From Elusimicrobia bacterium UBA4817 (GTDB lineage Bacteria > Elusimicrobiota > UBA8919), in assembly GCA_002402375.1 (NCBI GenBank), contig DHFT01000041.1:1-34605 (forward strand): 34,605 nucleotides of DNA. The letters are read 5' to 3'. Below the pieces are notes generated by a model that saw only the letters and a list, made by a program, of their open reading frames with translations, was not told the DNA's origin and ran no database searches. Within the stretch, counting starts at the first letter, position 1. The number at the start of each line of letters is the position of its first letter. The position numbers were made by a program, and so were the translations under genes. Shown in pieces: positions 31,892-34,605 of this stretch.

Positions 31892-32754
31892 TAGTAAATA
31901 ATTCGCGGACCTTCCGCCATCTTTTCAAGGCGATGAACCCGTTCCTGTATCGGAGGATGGGTGGAAAATAACTTAAAGAGAGCATCACCTTTAAGCGGAT
32001 TAACTATGAATAAATGGGCTGTTGACGGTTCAACATGCACAGTACTTCTTTTTGAATAATTTTCTAATTTTTTAAGAGCAGAAGCAAGTGCCATCGGCAT
32101 TCCCGTCAGTTTTGCAGCACCTTCATCCGCACCGTACTCGCGGGAACGGGAGATTGCAAGTTGAATAAGAAGCGCCGCTATAGGCGCGACTATTGCCGTC
32201 GCTAAAAGTCCCAATCCGCTGCCTCTGTCCCTGCTATCACGACGGGAACCGCCGCCGAAAATTGCAGCCCACTGCGCCATTCGGGCAAGCATTGAGATTG
32301 CACCCGCCATGGTTGCAGCGATTGTCGCTATCAAAATATCGCGATGTTTGATATGCGAAAGTTCATGTGCCAGCACGCCTTCAAGTTCGTTTTCGTCAAG
32401 AATATCTAATATACCTTTCGTTACGGCAACTGATGCGTGTTGCGGGTTTCTGCCTGTTGCGAACGCATTCGGTATTTCCATCGCAAGTACAAAAACTTTC
32501 GGCATCGGAATACCCGCCTTCACCGTAAGCCGTCTTACTACTTTAAATATTTCGGGCGCTTCGTTTTCTGATAGCGGTTTCGCACCATACATCGCAAGGA
32601 CGATTTTATCCGAAAACCAGTACATAAAAAAATTCATAACCGCCGCGAACATAAAAGCGATAATCATACCCTGCTCACCGCCAACGGCATTGCCTATCAG
32701 AAGAAACAACGCCATCATACCGAGCATAAGAAAAAATGTCTTTAATCCGTTCAT
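31891..32754 (-). CDS. htpX: Membrane M48 zinc metalloprotease HtpX
   Basis: Integral-membrane protease for damaged membrane proteins. Zinc motif HELSH at 130-134 (LAHELSHIKHRD); third ligand in the ISRSREYGADEGAA segment. Two N-terminal helices (residues 5-45) and two further hydrophobic segments (VIATIAATMAGAI-like, LLATAIVAPIAALLIQL). The ATG at 32754 is chosen, with SD GGAGGT; the frame to 32829 overlaps fmt. A perfect sigma70 promoter lies upstream. 287 aa, normal length. Confidence 0.96.
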   Translation of the reverse strand: MNGLKTFFLMLGMMALFLLIGNAVGGEQGMIIAFMFAAVMNFFMYWFSDKIVLAMYGAKPLSENEAPEIFKVVRRLTVKAGIPMPKVFVLAMEIPNAFATGRNPQHASVAVTKGILDILDENELEGVLAHELSHIKHRDILIATIAATMAGAISMLARMAQWAAIFGGGSRRDSRDRGSGLGLLATAIVAPIAALLIQLAISRSREYGADEGAAKLTGMPMALASALKKLENYSKRSTVHVEPSTAHLFIVNPLKGDALFKLFSTHPPIQERVHRLEKMAEGPRIIY

Positions 32755-32779
32755 AAAACTACCTCCTAACGATTTTTTT

Positions 32780-32807
32780 ATTATATCAAAAAAAAATAAT
32801 TTGTCAA
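32780..32807 (-). promoter_or_regulatory. Consensus sigma70 promoter of htpX
   Basis: Minus strand: TTGACA (32807-32802), 16-bp spacer, TATAAT (32785-32780). It overlaps the fmt stop codon. A start at about 32773 leaves a leader of about 19 nt containing SD GGAGGT. Confidence 0.85.
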
Positions 32808-33757
32808 GATAATTTGTCGGTAACTGCAAGTTTGTGACCTAAAAGAAACGACCATGAGGACATAACTTTTTTTGAGGCGGGCTGGACCGTTTTAACGAGT
32901 AAAAAACCGGGATTACATTTGACAATAAATCCGATATTTTTTTGAATGAAAACGACGGAACCAACAGGAAAAGATGGAGAGATGGCTAGATGGCTAGATG
33001 GAAAGATTTCTGCTTCAAGGATTTTTAAATTTTTAATTTTTGATTTTTCATTTTCAATTGCCGTATGGGCGTTCGGCCACGGTTTTGTCCCGCGAATTAA
33101 ATTGTGAATTTCTTCTGCGGGCTGATTCCAGTCAATCTTACCGTCGGACTTTTTCAAAGGCGGGGCATAACTTGCTTCACCCTTCTGCGATTCGCCATTA
33201 AAACCCTTTTTTATTTTTTCAAGCGTCTCGCTTAAAACATCAATCGCAACAAAAATAAGTTTTTTTTGTAGAGCAACGGTGTCATCATTTTGAGCGATTT
33301 TAATTTTTTTCTGAAAAATTATTTTACCTGTATCCAGCCCTTCATCCATAAAAAAACCGGTTACGCCGGTTTCTTTCTCACCTTTTATGATTGCCCACTG
33401 GATAGGTGCGGCTCCTCTGTATTTCGGCAAAATAGAAAAATGCAGGTTGACGCAACCTGACGGAAAAAGAGCCAAAACCTCTTTCGGTAAAATTTTTCCG
33501 TAAGCAACTACGATAGCAAGTTGAGGGTTAAAAGTTGAGAGTTGAGAGATGAAATCCTTATCTTTAAGATTTTCCGGAGTAAAAACAGAATTTTTTTTTT
33601 CTATAGCGATTTTTTTTATCGGAGATGGTACGGATTGAAGATGTCTTCCAAATGGTTTATCGCTCCGGGTTACCGCACAAACGACATCTTCATTTTTCAA
33701 TAAATACTCAAAAATGGGAAGGACATATTCAGGAGTGCCGAAAAAAGCAATTTTCAT
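32804..33757 (-). CDS. fmt: Methionyl-tRNA formyltransferase Fmt
   Basis: Formylates initiator Met-tRNA with 10-formyl-THF. Motifs: FFGTPEYVLPIFEYLL, VVAYGKILPKEVL, GCVNLHFSILPKYRGAAPIQ with Asn104 and His106, and DEGLDTGKI with Asp142. The C-terminal OB-fold is recognisable by KPWPNAHTA and the region around GSVVFI. 317 aa. Three micro-repeats are embedded: 33520-33554 (SQLSTFNPQL), 33021-33056 (NEKSKIKNLKI) and 32972-33011 (PSSHLAISPS). All are in frame, so the protein probably works. No SD is visible. Confidence 0.96.
   Translation of the reverse strand: MKIAFFGTPEYVLPIFEYLLKNEDVVCAVTRSDKPFGRHLQSVPSPIKKIAIEKKNSVFTPENLKDKDFISQLSTFNPQLAIVVAYGKILPKEVLALFPSGCVNLHFSILPKYRGAAPIQWAIIKGEKETGVTGFFMDEGLDTGKIIFQKKIKIAQNDDTVALQKKLIFVAIDVLSETLEKIKKGFNGESQKGEASYAPPLKKSDGKIDWNQPAEEIHNLIRGTKPWPNAHTAIENEKSKIKNLKILEAEIFPSSHLAISPSFPVGSVVFIQKNIGFIVKCNPGFLLVKTVQPASKKVMSSWSFLLGHKLAVTDKLS
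32972..33011 (-). repeat. Octad micro-repeat inside fmt (AGATGGCT units)
   Basis: Plus strand units: agatggag, agatggct, agatggct, agatggaa, agatttct. Encodes the segment FPSSHLAISPS of Fmt. Confidence 0.85.
33021..33056 (-). repeat. Heptad micro-repeat inside fmt (ATTTTTN units)
   Basis: Plus strand units: attttta, a, attttta, atttttg, atttttc, attttca. The same unit type makes the NlpC signal peptide at 17983-18017. Confidence 0.8.
33520..33554 (-). repeat. Heptad micro-repeat inside fmt (GTTGAGA units)
   Basis: Plus strand units: gttgagg, gttaaaa, gttgaga, gttgaga, gatgaaa: five units, 35 nt, the same size as the cassettes in ispG and the NlpC gene. Encodes SQLSTFNPQ. Confidence 0.85.
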
Positions 33758-33778
33758 TTTTTATTTATCTGTTATCAC

Positions 33779-33892
33779 CGGAGCGAGGGAAAAGTTTCTG
33801 CAGAGCCTCGGTTTGCGACTTATTCGTTCTAAGAGCAAACCGCAGAGCGAGTTCTAACGAGCGTCTCAAAGAAACTTGTTCCCGAGCGACAT
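33779..33892 (-). repeat. GAGCGA-rich structured intergenic element, copy 3
   Basis: Fills the def-fmt gap and begins two bases after the def stop. Arms GGGAAAAGTTTCT (33787-33799) and AGAAACTTGTTCCC (33870-33883) are inverted. An inner stem CGGTTTGC (33809-33816) / GCAAACCG (33835-33842) is perfect. Shares the outer arm style (gagcgaggga, cccgagcga) with copies 1 and 2 but has a different core. Confidence 0.82.
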
Positions 33893-34387
33893 TCATTTTT
33901 TCCTGAAATACTCCCTATTAAGTTTCAATCTTCTTATAAAATTTACTCTGTCAAAAAATACGATGCCGTTCAAATGGTCAATCTCATGCTGGAAAACACG
34001 CGCAAGGATTCCTTCTACTTCCATTTTTATTTCTTTTTCGTCCGGTCTAATGCCGCACACAACAATTTTTTCTGCTCGTTTGATTTTTGCTGAAATACCC
34101 GGAAAAGAAAGGCAACCTTCTTCTAAATAACAATTACCTTTACAAGATAAAATTTTTGGATTAAAAAGTATAATAGGTTTTTGTTTGCCATCCGGTTTTA
34201 TATCGGCAACAAAAACGCTTGACAACTCGCCGACCTGATTGGCAGCAAGACCGATGCCGTTGAAAAAATACATCGTCTCCAGCATATCCTTGGAAAGTTT
34301 CAGGAGTTTACCGTCAATACGGGTGATTTTTTCAGATTTGGTTTTAAGTATTTTTTCCGGATATTTTTTTATCTGAAGGATTGCCAT
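33893..34387 (-). CDS. def: Peptide deformylase Def
   Basis: Removes the N-formyl group from nascent proteins. The three signatures are complete: GIGLAANQ (44-51), EGCLS (90-94; Cys92 binds the metal) and HEIDH (134-138; His134, Glu135, His138). I chose the ATG at 34387 (MAILQIKKYP), giving 164 aa; the longer frame starts with TTG in the structured leader. No SD is visible. def-fmt is a conserved pair, separated here by a repeat element. Confidence 0.97.
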   Translation of the reverse strand: MAILQIKKYPEKILKTKSEKITRIDGKLLKLSKDMLETMYFFNGIGLAANQVGELSSVFVADIKPDGKQKPIILFNPKILSCKGNCYLEEGCLSFPGISAKIKRAEKIVVCGIRPDEKEIKMEVEGILARVFQHEIDHLNGIVFFDRVNFIRRLKLNREYFRKK

Positions 34388-34398
34388 AAAAATAATTA

Positions 34399-34536
34399 TG
34401 ATACCGTTGAAAAAGTCCTCAACGGTATTGATTACAGCGATTATGAACAACGATGTCAGCGATTTACCGACGAGAATTTATCGCTGTAATCGGTGTTTTC
34501 ATCTCCGTAATCAAGATTGTTGGGTTTTTCAACAAT
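34399..34536 (-). promoter_or_regulatory. Structured 5' leader of def
   Basis: Three inverted repeats: ATTGTTG/CAACAAT (34516-34536), GATTACAGCGAT (34430-34441)/ATCGCTGTAATC (34480-34491) and ATACCGTTGA (34401-34410)/TCAACGGTAT (34419-34428). All are perfect matches. GUUGAAAAA of the first can pair with UUUUUCAAC of the last, so the hairpins are alternatives. No known riboswitch is recognised. Confidence 0.6.
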
Positions 34537-34539
34537 GTC

Positions 34540-34567
34540 ATTATATCAAATTATATTTCTTTGTCAA
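34540..34567 (-). promoter_or_regulatory. Consensus sigma70 promoter of def
   Basis: Minus strand: TTGACA (34567-34562), 16-bp spacer, TATAAT (34545-34540). Transcription would start at about 34533, at the first hairpin of the leader, giving a leader of about 146 nt before the ATG at 34387. Confidence 0.87.
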
Positions 34568-34605
34568 CCTTCTATATAAGCCCGAGAGCCGATATTGATT
34601 TTAAA

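Noticed and set aside
34388..34450. N-terminal extension of Def (TTG start)
   Set aside because: The start codon would be TTG inside the structured leader, and the extra residues are not like a deformylase N-terminus. The ATG at 34387 gives the normal length.

Overview
This is a 34.6 kb AT-rich bacterial chromosome segment. Every gene I can support (about 40) lies on the minus strand, so transcription runs from right to left. No rRNA, tRNA, CRISPR array, prophage or insertion sequence was found. RseP, lipoproteins, LysM/SPOR/NlpC envelope proteins, a type IV pilin-like protein and the MEP isoprenoid pathway fit a free-living, diderm-like bacterium. The low GC content, long T/A runs and many short palindromic repeats resemble uncultured lineages such as Elusimicrobia- or Omnitrophica-like groups. 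That placement is an impression (low confidence), not something the sequence proves.

Layout in the direction of transcription. (1) 34.6-31.1 kb: def, fmt, htpX, a kinase-less PASTA protein and rpe. (2) 30.3-27.4 kb: rpsP, khpA, trmD, rplS, rnhB and yraN, the classical translation/RNA-processing block but without rimM. (3) 27.4-19.2 kb: an accessory stretch with a TPR/beta-propeller protein, comM, a frameshifted membrane-anchored protein, a membrane protein, a pilin, typA, two small unknown genes and a stand-alone LigD-type 3'-phosphoesterase. (4) 19.1-12.8 kb: LysM, TPR, SPOR-NlpC/P60, an XRE regulator, dprA, topA and xerC. (5) 12.7-5.0 kb: a UBA-like unknown, rpsB, tsf, pyrH, frr, uppS, cdsA, dxr and rseP. 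(6) 5.0-0 kb: yjbQ, ispG, murC, murB and a propeller lipoprotein. From memory this is essentially the gene order of Firmicutes chromosomes (def-fmt-...-rpe-...-rpsP-...-trmD-rplS-rnhB-...-dprA-topA-...-xerC-...-rpsB-tsf-pyrH-frr-uppS-cdsA-dxr-rseP), with accessory genes inserted.

The functions combine protein maturation (Def/Fmt, ribosomal proteins, EF-Ts, RRF, TrmD), genome maintenance (TopA, XerC, DprA, RNase HII, 3'-phosphoesterase) and envelope building. In the envelope group Dxr and IspG make isoprenoids, UppS makes the lipid carrier, MurB/MurC make peptidoglycan precursors, CdsA makes CDP-diacylglycerol, and RseP and HtpX provide membrane proteolysis. Four good sigma70-type promoters (upstream of def, htpX, the LysM gene and dprA) divide the block into transcription units. 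The dprA promoter sits so close to its ATG that the mRNA is probably leaderless.

The most unusual feature is the density of small dispersed repeats. They include roughly 115-175 bp GAGCGA-rich structured elements that begin right after stop codons (three copies, two with a covarying stem). There are CCCCCGACT hairpins with compensatory changes, and palindromic arrays of CACAGAT-like units repeated every 10 bp. Heptad (7 nt) or octad micro-repeats lie inside core genes (ispG, trmD, fmt three times). Repeats also appear to supply protein ends: signal peptides of the LysM and NlpC proteins, and C-termini of the PASTA protein, TypA and the UBA-like protein. Other points of note are an 11-T homopolymer that splits one gene and a structured leader in front of def.
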